Positions 24,910 to 35,506 of a stretch of 64,000 nucleotides of DNA are shown here, one piece after another. Each line of letters begins with the position of its first letter. Position 1 is the stretch's first letter. The notes under the pieces are model-generated. The model was not told the DNA's origin. It saw nothing but the letters and a program-made list of their open reading frames with translations, and searched no databases. The stretch lies in assembly GCA_016081115.2 (NCBI GenBank), contig CM071936.1, positions 84,435,943 through 84,499,942 of the forward strand, in the 5' to 3' direction. The DNA comes from Rehmannia glutinosa (lineage: Eukaryota > Streptophyta > Magnoliopsida > Lamiales > Orobanchaceae). A program made the translations under genes and the position numbers.

Positions 24910-26252
24910 ATGGATAAAGAGATTGTTAATAGGCTCAAGAGTTTTTCCTTGTCTTCAAAGGAAACAGAGGAAGTTACTTTGGAAACGCAGATGATGTGGC
25001 TATTAGTTTGGATGAATGTGGAAGAAGTCTCATTGGGAAAGTGTTTGGAGCAAAAAAATCAACTTTACGGGCTCAAAATTACTACTAGTAACATCCGGCA
25101 AACCAAGGAGGGATTTTCGGTGAGGAGATAGGAGAGAATCTTTTTCGATTTATTTTCGGATCTCGGAGGACAAGCATCGTGTGCGGAATGGTAAAACTTG
25201 GAGTTTGAAAATCGCATTTAATACTCGGGGAGTGGTCCGAGGAACTTTTGAAGGATCCGAATTCGATCAACTCGGTGGAATTATGGGTGCAGTTGTGGAA
25301 CATTCCCTTTCACTGGATTTGCATGGAAACGGGAAGGAAGATTGGGAGAAAATTTGACAAGATATCCGACATTGTGATACCAGAAACGGGGAGTTCTAAA
25401 GGTAGACACATCAAGATATTGGTGGAAATTAATCTGGAAAATCCTCTAATGCGTGGAACGAACATCAATCTGGGAGGGGAGGTGTATTGGGTTGAGTTTC
25501 GATAGGAGAATCTACAAGGCTTTTGCTTTTACTGCGGGCGGATTGAGCATAATGATCGCATTTGTGTGGGGAAGAAGGAGGATCTGGCTAACAATTGTAT
25601 TATTGAGGGACAATATGGTGACTGGATTAGGGCAAATGAATTTGGGAGTAATAAACTAACTCCTAAACAAAGAGACAGTATGTCTACCAAGGATGATGGG
25701 AATTCTTAAAAAATGTCAAGTGCGGATGAGCCTAATTTAAATCTGAAGGAAAATGAGGCTAAGAAACCGCTGATGACACAAACTGAGACAGAGGATATTG
25801 TGAGCAAACTGGGTATTCTCTCTGAGGTTAATGAGGAGATTCTTGAAATCAGTAACTCAAAAATATACCAAGGAAAAGAGAACATCAAGAGTGCTAAAAT
25901 CCAGAAGAAAACTCAAAATCCTGCTAGAAAAGAGGAGAGCAGGATTCCCCTGAAGGAAATCCAAATCCCTTTGCAGAAGAGCGGGATGAATACTGAAGTT
26001 AGTACCAGATTGGGCAAGAGATACGTTAGGAAATGTGATCAACATATAAGTAATAAACCAATGGAAACTGCAGAAGAGAATGGGACGGTTTGGAGTGGGC
26101 ATAAAAGGGGATTTCAGTTGGTTGATGAAAATGAGAAGCATGAGGGGGATAGCTGCAAAAAAGCTAAAGGCATTGTGGAAACTGAAATAATTTTTCATGA
26201 TGAAAATATGGTGGAGGTGGCCAGCCAAAAATGGGCCCAAATTGATCAATGA
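24910..26252 (+). pseudogene. LINE ORF1 (DUF4283 - CCHC zinc knuckle), broken
   Basis: It starts MDKEIVNRLKSFSLSSKE, typical of plant L1 ORF1. A DUF4283 nucleic-acid-binding domain follows in pieces (ELWVQLWNIPFHWICMETGR, EINLENPLMRGTNI), then the CCHC knuckle CFYCGRIEHNDRIC near 25525-25570, then a charged tail (25713-26252). Frameshifts lie near 25000, 25075, 25140-25240 and a stop at 25503-25505; another stop ends the middle part at about 25708. The protein coats LINE RNA and travels with it to the target. The last codons overlap the ORF2 start as ATGA. Confidence 0.8.
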
Positions 26253-29200
26253 GTATATGCTTTTGGAATCGTAGAGGGTTGGGAGGACCCTCTACAATTT
26301 CTCAGCTGAAGGAGGCTATTCGGCTCCACCTCCCGGATTTATGTTTTGTTAGTGAAACAAAAAAAAAAAGAAAATTTCATAAAAACTGTGTGTAAGAAAC
26401 TGAGACTTGACAACAAGTGGCTTTGTGTTAATCCTACTGGATTGAGTGGAGGTTTATTCCTTCACTGGTCTAATAGTGTCAGGATTCTGAATACCAAAGT
26501 TTCTAATTTTTGTGTGGAAGTGGAGTTTTGTTTGTTGGATACAAGTGACAGTTGGTGGGCGATTTTTGTGTATGCAAGCACAGATAGAGCCGTGAGAAGG
26601 GCTCAGTGGCAATACCTTCTGGAGGCTAGTGAGAGTTGGGGCAAGAAATGGATTATGGGTGGTGATTTCAATGACTTGGTTTGTGAAGAGGAGAAGAAAG
26701 GTGGTAATATTAGGAGTAGAGGATCTTTTGAGGATTTCAATAAGTTTATTGGAGATATTGGAATGGGAGAAATTCAATTTAAAAGACACCCGTTTACGTG
26801 GGCAAACAATCGGGAAGGGGAAGGGTTCGTTGAAGAGAGACTTGACCGTGTATTTGGATCCCCGGAGTGGCTGCTGCAATTCCATCAGGCCAATGTTCAA
26901 CATATAGAGAAGCAATCATCGGATCACTATATGTTGGTTTTGGCTCTGAAATCTATAAATACTAGAGGGAAAAAAAGATTCGTGTTCGACAAGAGGTGGC
27001 TATTACAGGAAGGGATTGAGGAGGTAGTGGACAAAGCGTGGAACATGATGGTTAGGGGTACACCACTATTTCAAGTGCAATCCAAAGTTACTTGTTGTAG
27101 AGTGGCCCTACTCAATTGGAATAAGGGACTGAAGCTAAATTCTGCGAACACCATTGAGAAATGCAAACAAAGACTTTCTGAACTTAAATATCAAGGAAAC
27201 CATATGAATTGGAAAGAATGGGCTAACTTGAGAGGGGTGCTTGATAAAGCGTGTAAAGACGAGGAAATTTATTGGAAGCAAAAGGCTAGAGTTAGCTGGA
27301 TCAGAGAGGGTGACAAGAACTCCAAGTTTTTTCACGCATGCACCATACAAAAGAGAAGAATTAATTGCATTGAAAAAATTGTGAGTGATAATGGGAGAAT
27401 CTGTGAATCAAAAGAAGAGGTGGAGCTTGCTGTGGCTGAGTACTATGAGGAGTTGTTTAAGACTTCTTTGGCTAATATTGATGATTTCATACTTGAAGGA
27501 ATTCCACAGTCTATTACAGCTTCAATGAACCAAGCCCTCACCTGTCAAGTGGAGGATTCTGAAATCAAAAAAGCGCTTTTTGAGCTCAGCCCATCTAAAG
27601 CACCAGGTATGGATGGTATGAACCCCTTATTCTTTCAAAAGTTTTGGCATATCACTTCTGAGAAAATTTGTTGTGTTGTGAGTAATTTCTTTCATGCTAG
27701 GAAAATGCTTAGGAGTGTTAATCACACTCTTATTACATTAATTCCTAAAATCAAAAACCTCTCCTCTATAGCTCATTATAGACCTATCAGTTTGTGTGGT
27801 ACTGTCTATAAAATCATTTCAAAAGTGATTGTGAATCGTATGAAACCTGTTCTGCATAAGTGCATTAGTGCTAATCAATCTGCCTTTATTCCGGGGAGAC
27901 AAATTCTTGATAATGTTGCTATTACTCATGAATGCATACACTACCTAAATGGTTGTAGAAAAGGTAACAGAGCTTTTATGGCACTTAAACTTGACATGTC
28001 CAAAGCATATGATAGAGTAGAGTGGAGTTTCTTGGCTTCAGTATTGAGTAAAATGGGGTTTGAGAGGAAATTTGTGCAATGGATTCTCAACTGTATTAAT
28101 TCAACTTCCTTCTCTTTTAATATAAATGGTCATGTGTCAGGTTTTGTGATTCCGTCTAGAGGAATTAGGCAAGGGGATCCACTATCCCCTTACCTGTTTA
28201 TTATTCTCTCCGAAGTCCTTTCCAATCTTATTAAACAGGCTCAAAGATGTTCTCTTTTCCAAGGGTTAAAAATCAGCAGAAATAGTCCCATCATCACGCA
28301 TTTATTTTTTGCTAACGACTCTATTGTTTTTTGTGAGGCTACATTGTTTCAGGCTCTTAGTATCAAGACAATATTGGATAGATTTTGTGATGCATCTGGC
28401 CAGCAAGTTAACCTAGCAAAATCTGCTGTTTTCTTTAGTAAAAATGCTTCACAACATCTCAAGAATAGCATCTGTGAATTATTAGATGGAGTTAAGGAGC
28501 AGAATCATGCTAGGTACCTGGGGCTGCCCATGGTTGTTGGTAGGTCGAAGAGAGAGATATTCAAATTTGTGGTTGATAATGTGCAGAGGAGAGTGAATAA
28601 TTGGAGCAATAAGTTTCTTTCAGCAGCTGGAAAGGAAGTGCTTCTCAAAGCAGTGATTAATGCCTTACCAACATATGTGATGGCCTGTTTTAAGCTACCT
28701 ATCCAGGTGTGCAAAGAGGTGAGTCATATTGCATCAAGATTTTGGTGGGGTGTGAACTCAACAGGAGGGAAAAAAATATCTTGGGCTTCTTGGGGGAAAA
28801 TGGCAATCTCTAAAGAGGAAGGGGGGCTTGGATTTCAAGACATCACCACCTTCAATGAGGCACTTCTCGCAAAGCAACTGTGGAGGCTTATAACACAACC
28901 AAATCTGCTATTAAGTAAGGTGTTGAGAGCCAAGTATTTCCCTCATGGGGGTATTTTGGCTTGTGAACCAAAAGGAGGTGATTCATGGATGTGGAAGTGT
29001 TGGTTGAGTGCAAGAGAGACCCTCAAACTGGGACTTAGATATAAAATTGGGGATGGGCATTCAGTGAGGGTGTTTGATGCTCCTTGGATTCCCACACTAC
29101 CAGCTTTTAGACCAACTAAGTGCACTCAGAATCCAGGGCAGAGGGAATGTGCCTGGGAGTTTATGGTGGAGGGAGGTAAAGAGTGGGATGAGGAGATCTT

Positions 29201-30362
29201 GCTGCAGTACTTCAATGTTGAGGATGTTAAGGCTATTTTACAAATTCGAATCAATCCTGAAGGAGGTCCTGACAGACTTGTGTGGCATTGGGAAGGGAAG
29301 GGACAATATTCTGTTAGATCAGCTTATAAGCAAGGGCTTAGGGTAAAGTAGTTAAAAATGGATCTTCCAGAATCTAGCAAAGGGTCTAAGGAGAGCAATA
29401 ATATGTGGAAAAGATGCTGGAAGCTAGAGGTGAAAGGCAAATTAAAACATTTTCTGTGGAGAGCCATTAATGACAGCTTACCAACTGCTAAAAGTCTGCA
29501 CAAAAGAGGAATGAAACTAGATAATATATGCAAAGTGTTTGGAGAAGCAGTGGAAACGGGGGAGCATATTTTTTTCCAATGTTACAGGGCTCAAAAGGTG
29601 TGGAAACTTTCCCCTGTACAATGGTTTAATACTCAGCAGGATCATTTTCAGATTAAGACGTGGTGGTATCAAATTTGCAGCATCAAAGTAGATAAGGTTT
29701 GTCAAGATCGAATTCAACTGTCAGTCTATTTGCTTTGGTGGCTCTGGAAGACGCGAAACCTTTGTATCTTTCAAGGAGAAATATTGCAGGAGCTGGACAT
29801 TGTGCATTATGCAATACAAGAATGGAATGAGTATCAAGAGATTAGTGGGAGAAAGAAGCAGGATGAACAGGTGCGAAATGTGAGAGATACGAATGAGATG
29901 TCAATAATTTCCAACTTAACTACAGTAGGACACTTCTCTTTAGTGATCAGTGCTGTGGGAAGGGAGGGAATTAATTCTGGCATTGGAGGGTGGATCAGGG
30001 ATGAGCAGGGCTATCTGGTGCGTGCATGGGCTTCTTCTAGGGATTACTTTAATCCAGTGGATGCAGTTCTGATTGGCATTAGACAAGGAATGTGTCTGGC
30101 TTCGAATTACAATATTAAGAGACTCAAGATTCAATTAGATGATGAGGATATAATCAACAGACTCAATAAAAAACTTCCTTTGGAGTTTGAGAATGCAAAA
30201 ATAGCCGACGACATCTTTTTGATGAGTTACCTTTTTGAGAACGTTGTGTTTTGTTTGCAAGACGATAAAAGCAAAATATGTTGTAATAGACTAGCTTTTA
30301 TTGCTTTGGATAGTGATGTTGATGTGAATTGGGAGGACCAATTCCCCATTTGGCTTATTTGA
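26249..30362 (+). pseudogene. LINE ORF2 (endonuclease - RT - zf-RVT - RNase H) with two breaks
   Basis: From ATG 26249 (MSICFWNRRGLGG) the frame is lost in an 11-A run at 26359-26369, then runs open from 26346 to a single TAG at 29349-29351 and resumes in the same frame to 30362. In order: endonuclease (GGDFNDLVCEEEK, SSDHYMLVL), RT (SKAPGMDGMNPLFF, YRPISLCGTVY, LDMSKAYDRVEW, GIRQGDPLSPYLF), zf-RVT (KLKHFLWRAINDSLPTAKSL) and an RNase H-like tail (GIGGWIRDEQG). The catalytic FADD box reads FAND: codon 28314-28316 is AAC where Asp is expected. That change should by itself stop DNA synthesis, besides the frameshift and stop. Confidence 0.92.
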
Positions 30363-30472
30363 TGGCCAAATTGTTGTTAGCCAGTTGGCTACGGTGTAAG
30401 TTCGGGACTATGTTTGTGAGTTTTGATATATATAAACTATCGTTGGAAAAAAAAAAGATTTGATATTGATAA

Positions 30473-31401
30473 AAAAAGATTCTGGGAAATATGCGGAATA
30501 TTTACTTATTAGGTTATCACATTTACATTCAATACATGAAAAATATATGAAACAAATATTAAAAAACTAACTGTTCAAATAAGTATCATCAACTTTGACA
30601 CTTTCTTTGACAGACTATTGGCTTGGTAATAAATCTCATGGTACTTAATATCTCTTGGAGTTACGTATATATCTTCCGTAGTGCTTGATTCTCATTTCAC
30701 GAAAATTGTTATTTTGTAAACTAACAATTTTGGTAGTAAAATTTTGCAAATTGTCTTGGGTGCTCTATCGTTGTACATATGAGTTTGTTTCCATATGCAG
30801 TACACCGTAATCGTCCAACCTGCTTTGCGATCTCAATGCCAAGTTCGTCTTTGGGATTGTGTCCTTCGCTACGCCGAGTTGAATAATGGAGTCGTTACGC
30901 TCACTTTTGCATTTTTTGTTATACGTAGTTGAGTTGTGTTTTTAATGGTCGTGGAGCTATTTATACCCGATTGTGTAAATGAGAAGAAAAGGAGTATTAT
31001 AAATCGTTTTAGCTTCCCAATATGTGTATATTTAATTTGTCGTTTATTGTGTTGCATAGATAGTGGCACATGTGGGCTGTAGCTATTCAAATTGCTTTAT
31101 TATTCGACTAATTTCAAAATTTAAATGTTATTTTTAGGGGCCCAAGACAAGATCAATTTAGGGGCCCAAGACAGAACAACTGGCCATATTTGATAAAGTA
31201 ATTAATTTTTCAATGACACCTTGATGATTCCCACTACTTAAGATGCCTAGGTAACAACACAACAGATTCCACGCGTCTAAAAACAAATTAAAATGCAGAA
31301 TCATCATATTACTACCTGACACGACTTACCAGATTTGGTAACAGCATTTTGGCGGGATTTTTCCTTTTTTGGAAGACTTTCTTGCTTTTATATATATATA
31401 G
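30473..31401. other. Helitron arm (5' side), no supported gene
   Basis: Between the LINE and the Helitron 5' terminus. The reverse strand of about 30580-30910 reads as broken protein-like pieces (for instance ITKPIVCQRK-type fragments interrupted by stops), possibly a captured gene scrap; I cannot identify it. Confidence 0.4.
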
Positions 31402-31419
31402 ATGTGGTATATTCCATAA

Positions 31420-31905
31420 TTAACTGAATATATGGCTTTTCCCTTAATAGGTTTGAATTATTGAATGTAGGATTTTTCCTTAACTAGTGGAATAAGAGGT
31501 TATTCTTTAATGAGTTGAATGAAGGATTTCTCTTAACTAATTGAATATATAATTTTCCCTAACTAACTGCATATAGAGTTTTCTTTAACTAATTAGATTT
31601 AGGGCTTTCCTTTAGTTAATTGAATGAATGGTTTTCTCTTATCTAGTTGAATAAAGAGTTTTTCCTTAATTAGTTGAATAAAGGGTTTCCCTTAAGTAGT
31701 TGAATGAATAATTCCCTTAACTAATTGAATGTAAGTTTTATTCTCCTAACTAACTAAATGTAGGACTTTTCACTAACTAACTGAATGTAGGAATTTTCCC
31801 TAGATGGGTTTGAATAATTGAATATAGGGTTTTTCATAATTAGTTGAATGCAGAGTTTTTCCCTAACTAATTGAATGTAACGTTCTATCCAATTAATATT
31901 GAGTA
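31420..31905. repeat. 27-bp AT-rich minisatellite, about 18 degenerate units
   Basis: Units follow the pattern TAACTAATTGAATGTAGGG then TTTTCCCT, with unit lengths of roughly 25-36 bases. Two units (near 31440 and 31800) carry the same extra ggtttgaat insertion, a variant that spread or was duplicated. The array lies in the right segment of the interrupted LTR, directly beside the Helitron end. Confidence 0.85.
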
Positions 31906-32879
31906 TCTGAATGTATGTTTATCCTCATTTACATGTTTCATGTCATGTCTACTTTTAATATATTTGCTAATTAATGTGATTTAATTATTATGTTTATGCC
32001 CTTTAAAATTATGTCAGTATTGGATTAAAGTTGCACCATGTAGGCTCATGCATAATGTTAATGTATGTTCATAGCATTTCATGAGCATCCAAATATTAAG
32101 TAAAGTCAAGTCTTAAAGTTTAAAATTACTAATGTTTTTCAAAATGAAATGGGTGCACATTATTCTATGATGCTGGAATGAGTGGGAAATGGGCGCAGGG
32201 GACCGACGCTCCTACAATGTGCTGCTTGCGACTATTGTTAATGCTTAGGAAATGGGCCTTCAGGCAAAATGAAAGGAAATGGGTCTTTGGGCAAAATATT
32301 AATCGGGTTCCAAATAACAAGGCCCATTATGACCCTGATTAGAACAATGTGTCACCAAGTGAGCTCGCATCCTAAAAACATTTTACAAAAAGAAAGACAA
32401 TGTTTAAGTATGAATGGGAAATATTTTTAAGTAAAGGAAACGTAAGTTTTACAAAGTTATAAAGGTTAAGATATTTCATTAGGCATGCATTCATGCATGA
32501 GATTACTTGTTGGGCTTCTTTAAGCTCATTCCACGAATTTTGAATATTTTTCAGATAAGAATCCAAAGGAGGAAGGAGATGGCGCAACTCAGTGACTCAG
32601 AAACCCTCGCATTTCACGATTTTTGTGTCCTTCACGTTCTTCTCTAAAAATCCCTATTTGGGTTGAGTTAATTTTTATTAGGATGTTGCAGGTCATTTTC
32701 AATAAATGTTTCTGGACTATTAGTTATTTATATTATTATTATTTATTCCGCTGCAGACGTTTCAAATGAAGTAAAGTTTAATATTTTTAGTTCGTATTTT
32801 TACGCGGTTTTAAAGTATTTATATTTTAATTGCTTATTATTCCGCACTAAAATTCAAGCGAGCTGGAAACGGTGTTACA
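31906..32879. other. Right part of the interrupted LTR
   Basis: No gene. The final 250 bp (AT-rich, ending in CGAGCTGGAAACGGTGTTACA-like sequence) resembles the 3' end of Gypsy LTRs. The frame at 32372-32587 on the reverse strand is unsupported. Confidence 0.5.
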
Positions 32880-32880
32880 T

Positions 32881-33045
32881 TTAGCCCAGCTGGTGATACT
32901 CACACTCTAAGAACTTAATATTTAGCTTGGAGGTCCTGGGTTCTAGTGTGAGGGAAGGCATGAAACCCACTTTCAAGGGGCGGAAGTCCATGAGTATGAC
33001 GCAGATGGAAAGCCCACGGGATAGCCCCCGGTCATTACAAAAAAA
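32881..33045 (+). mobile_element. tRNA-derived SINE, copy 1
   Basis: An A-box-like TTAGCCCAGCTGGT at 32881-32894 and a B-box-like GGGTTCTAGTGTG near 32938-32950 mark a Pol III promoter of tRNA origin. The unique body (GGGGCGGAAGTCCATGAGT, GATAGCCCCCGGTC) ends ATTAC plus seven A. It abuts the LTR end directly and is followed tail-to-tail by an inverted second copy. Confidence 0.7.
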
Positions 33046-33050
33046 GGTGC

Positions 33051-33218
33051 TTTTTTTGCAACGACCGGGGGCTATCCCAAACGGGCTTTCTCCTTAACTT
33101 TTTCCTTTAGGATTTCCATCCGCGTCGCCACTCATGGACTTCCCACCCCTGTAAGTGTATTTTATGCCTTTCCCCACACTCAAACCTAGGACCTCCAGGC
33201 TAAAGTACTGAGTTCTTA
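33051..33218 (-). mobile_element. Same SINE family, copy 2, inverted
   Basis: It starts with a T-run (the poly(A) tail on the other strand) and carries the complement of the copy 1 body: CGACCGGGGGCTATCCC, ACTCATGGACTTCCCACCCC, and the B-box region AAACCTAGGACCTCCAGGCT. Its 5' head with the A box is missing. Copies 1 and 2 are separated by only five bases, giving a nearly perfect hairpin arm. Confidence 0.75.
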
Positions 33219-33347
33219 GAGTTCGATTGTGGGAAAAGACATGAAACTCAATTCCAGGGGTGGCAAGTCCATGAGTGGCGACGCATTTGGAAAGTACAAA
33301 GGGAGAGGTTAAGGAAAGATTCCATTTGGGATAGTCCCCGATCGTTA
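33219..33347 (+). mobile_element. Same SINE family, copy 3, truncated
   Basis: It begins inside the B box (AGTTCGATTGTGG) and runs through CAGGGGTGGCAAGTCCATGAGTGG-type body sequence to CCCCGATCGTTACAT. It lies head-to-head with copy 2 and lacks the A-box half. Confidence 0.7.
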
Positions 33348-34299
33348 CATATTTGGTGGTTAATTTTTGTTTGGGCTGAAGGGTTTCTGTTTCTCAATGG
33401 GAATGGAAAAGGAAAAAAAGTGAAGGGGTTTTAGGATGGGGAAGGAATAGGTGAGAAAGGAAAGTAGTGAGGTACCGTGTGTTTTTCGGTGGGGGAAGAG
33501 GGAATGGGACGGGGAAATGAGGGTGGTGGATTTTGGAAAGTAGTGTGTGTAGTGTGTGTTTTGTTTCCATAGAAGAAAATAAGGGAAGGGGGTGAGCTGG
33601 AGAGGCCGAATTGTGTACTGACCACTTGGGAAAATTGAAAAAAATAGGGAAATTTGTGGGGCAAGAAAAGGAAATGGGGTCCTGCTCCAAGTAAATTTTG
33701 TAAAAAAAATTAATTACACTTCTTTTATGATCTTTGACTGTTTTTTTTCTTGATAGTATTTATACATCTAGGATCTTAATCTTGTGGGCTTTTTTCATTT
33801 TTTTTGCTTATGCTTACGTTTTATTGCTAGTTTAATGATAAGTTGTTGCTCTTTGAAATTTAGAAAGAAAATGGTGTATAATTTAGATAGGATGTTTGGT
33901 TTATGTTGCTCATGTTGTACTTTTTATTGCCCATTTAACAATAATTTGTTGCATATACTCTGCTTTTGTTTATCCCTTTGGGAATTGTTGAGGAAGGATA
34001 TATTCTGTTGTTTTATGGGAATTTGTATATGTTTATGTGGTTAAGCAACAGAAAGTTATTTTTGGGTTATTTGACTTTGTGCTTATGTATTATTTTTATT
34101 TGCACATTAAGTTATTGGTCATTGCTTTTTTATTTTTAGGTGTTTTGACTTGTAGTATGACGATTAATTTGGACATGTGTTTGGTTTGTTTGGACATTTA
34201 GTTATAGGTTATTGCGTTTTTATTAATAGGATGTTATTAGTAATGCCTATATTCTTATATATTGATGTTGGCTTTTTTTAAAGTTTTTCTGGTTACCAG
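33348..34299 (+). other. Intron of the MULE D Ulp1-like gene (right part)
   Basis: Non-coding DNA with a purine-rich stretch (33400-33700), AT-rich repeats with GTTATTGGTCATTGC words, and an acceptor GGTTACCAG at 34291-34299. The reverse-strand frames at 33394-33690 are Pro/His/Ser-rich products of the purine bias. Confidence 0.45.
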
Positions 34300-34320
34300 G
34301 TGTTAAAAGTCTGAATTGTC

Positions 34321-35440
34321 ATAGCGAAGGGTAGCCGAAAAATAAAGGTTGTATCAAGTAGCAAGGAATATGATAGCAAGGATGATAGTGATGTTGGGAA
34401 GGGGGATGAAGGTAATAACGTCGGTACATATGAGAAAGGGAGAAAAAGTTTCCTACATTGGTGACTAGATCCACGACTAGGAGTTTTGTCGAGTGTATGC
34501 ACAAATTGAGTAATCCTAAAAAGTGGGTTGTTATAGTGTTGGGTTGTCGGAGCTTGCTAGATTTAAAAATATACAAGATACCGTCTCAATTGAGTTATTG
34601 GTTAGTTTATAATTTTAATGCAGTGAGTTGTGAGTTGATGCTACTGAAGGGGAAACCTGTTCACATATAAGATATTGACATTCAACGTGCATTGGGTTTC
34701 CCATCTGGATCTGTGTCTATATTGAAAAAGACAAAATCGGAGGATTGTCCACTGCTAGATGAATGGAAGAATTTATTTACGGTTGAAACTGATAAATGAA
34801 CCTGAAAAATCTTGTAAGAATAAGAAGTCGCGTAGGGTTGAATCTGGGGAACATAAATATGAGAAAGTTGGTAACATTGTAGTGGCACAAGCAACTAAGA
34901 AGATGGTAGAGTGCGTTGATGGTGGAGACTGGTTCAAGAGACATTTTATAGTGTTGGTTGACTCATGTATCATTGACAATAATAAAAATGCGTATACGTA
35001 TGTGAAACCTGCTTTGATGAAAATTTTATGTGATGTGAATAACATACGTAATCTAAACTGGAGTGAGTACACATTAAACACAATGGTTGAGAATATGGTC
35101 GTTGGGACAACAGTAAGAAATAGATCGTTTTAATGGTCTGTTGCTGCTTTTAGCGGTGAGTTTGGAGTTTTTATGTTGTGAAATTATCGTACTTTTAACT
35201 TTTAATTTTTTGTCTTATTTTTTTATTTTTATTTTGGTGCAGCTGTTTTCACATGGATAGAGTGGTTGTTCTCCATTGGTCCATTCCAAGGACCATTCCG
35301 ATTTTGCGTGCTTGGACAAATGAAAATTTAAGCAAGAGAGTGTCTAAAGATAAATGATTATGCGATTTTAGGTTGGGGTACGTTGAAAGTCCAATTGACA
35401 TGGGTGAGCCGGATAAGAAATTCATTAATGGAGGATAAAA
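34321..35440 (+). pseudogene. Ulp1-like MULE gene, N-terminal half (MULE D)
   Basis: Homologous to the reverse-strand gene of MULE B. The start codon position reads ATA (34321-34323), followed in frame by AKGSRKIKVVSSSKE, the counterpart of the MARGNRKRP start in MULE B. A frameshift near 34458 leads to SYWLVYNFNAVSCELML and, after a TAA at 34668, ALGFPSGSVSILKKTKSED; then DWFKRHFIVLVDSCIID and LNWSEYTLNTMVENM. Past an intron near 35160-35240 comes MDRVVVLHWSIPRTIPILR, matching the MDRVVLAIRAFLRVVP exon of MULE B. The protease domain is not found. At least four lesions; not translatable. Confidence 0.75.
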
Positions 35441-35506
35441 TATGAACCAACCATCCTCATCGACTAGTGGAGACAGCAGACATGTAGCTTCCATTAAATC
35501 ACAACT

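Larger units (their letters stand above)
24337..30472 (+). mobile_element. Near full-length L1-type LINE, about 6.1 kb
   Basis: It is bounded by a 17-bp direct repeat, AGATTTGCTATTGAGAA at 24337-24353 and AGATTTGATATTGATAA at 30456-30472 (15 of 17 identical), with an A-run at 30447-30456 before the downstream copy. Inside are a 5' leader (24354-24909), ORF1 (24910-26252), ORF2 (26249-30362) and a short 3' UTR. ORF1 stop and ORF2 start overlap as ATGA (26249-26252). ORF2 has few lesions, so this is one of the younger insertions. It lies inside the Helitron. Confidence 0.88.
21964..31402 (-). mobile_element. Non-autonomous Helitron on the reverse strand, holding a LINE
   Basis: Read on the reverse strand, the 5' end is TCTATATATATATAAAAGC at 31402 and the 3' end is a GC-rich hairpin (21976-21990) followed 8 bases later by CTAG at 21967-21964. 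The outside bases are A before TC and T after CTAG, the A/T insertion site of Helitrons. Without the LINE it would be about 3.3 kb. No Rep/helicase domain is visible, so it is non-autonomous. The arms 21991-24336 and 30473-31400 are AT-rich; part of 30580-30900 looks like degraded coding sequence on the reverse strand but I cannot name it. Confidence 0.75.
17400..32879. mobile_element. Solo-LTR-like element, interrupted by a LINE and a Helitron
   Basis: The ends are TGTAACAACCC at 17400 and GGTGTTACA at 32871-32879: TG...CA with a perfect 7-bp terminal inverted repeat (TGTAACA/TGTTACA), the pattern of Gypsy LTRs. Without the LINE (17971-21729) and the Helitron (21964-31402) about 2.3 kb remains: 17400-17970, 21730-21963 and 31403-32879. 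No primer site, polypurine tract or protein domain is present, so a solo LTR is the simplest reading. Flanking five-base words (ctatt, tttag) do not match, so a target duplication is not shown. It sits in the first intron of the MULE D gene. Confidence 0.55.

Noticed and set aside
30580..30910. Named captured gene in the Helitron arm
   Set aside because: The reverse strand looks partly coding, but no motif lets me name a family, so I list it only as unassigned.
17395..32884. Target-site duplication around the interrupted LTR
   Set aside because: The five bases on each side (ctatt and tttag) do not match; a possible shift by the adjoining SINE cannot be shown.
32881..32950. tRNA gene
   Set aside because: A- and B-box-like words are present, but the sequence does not fold as a tRNA by eye and continues into a SINE body shared by three copies.
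33394..33690. Pro/His/Ser-rich reverse-strand open frame
   Set aside because: Explained by purine-strand bias of the intron DNA; no domain and no promoter.
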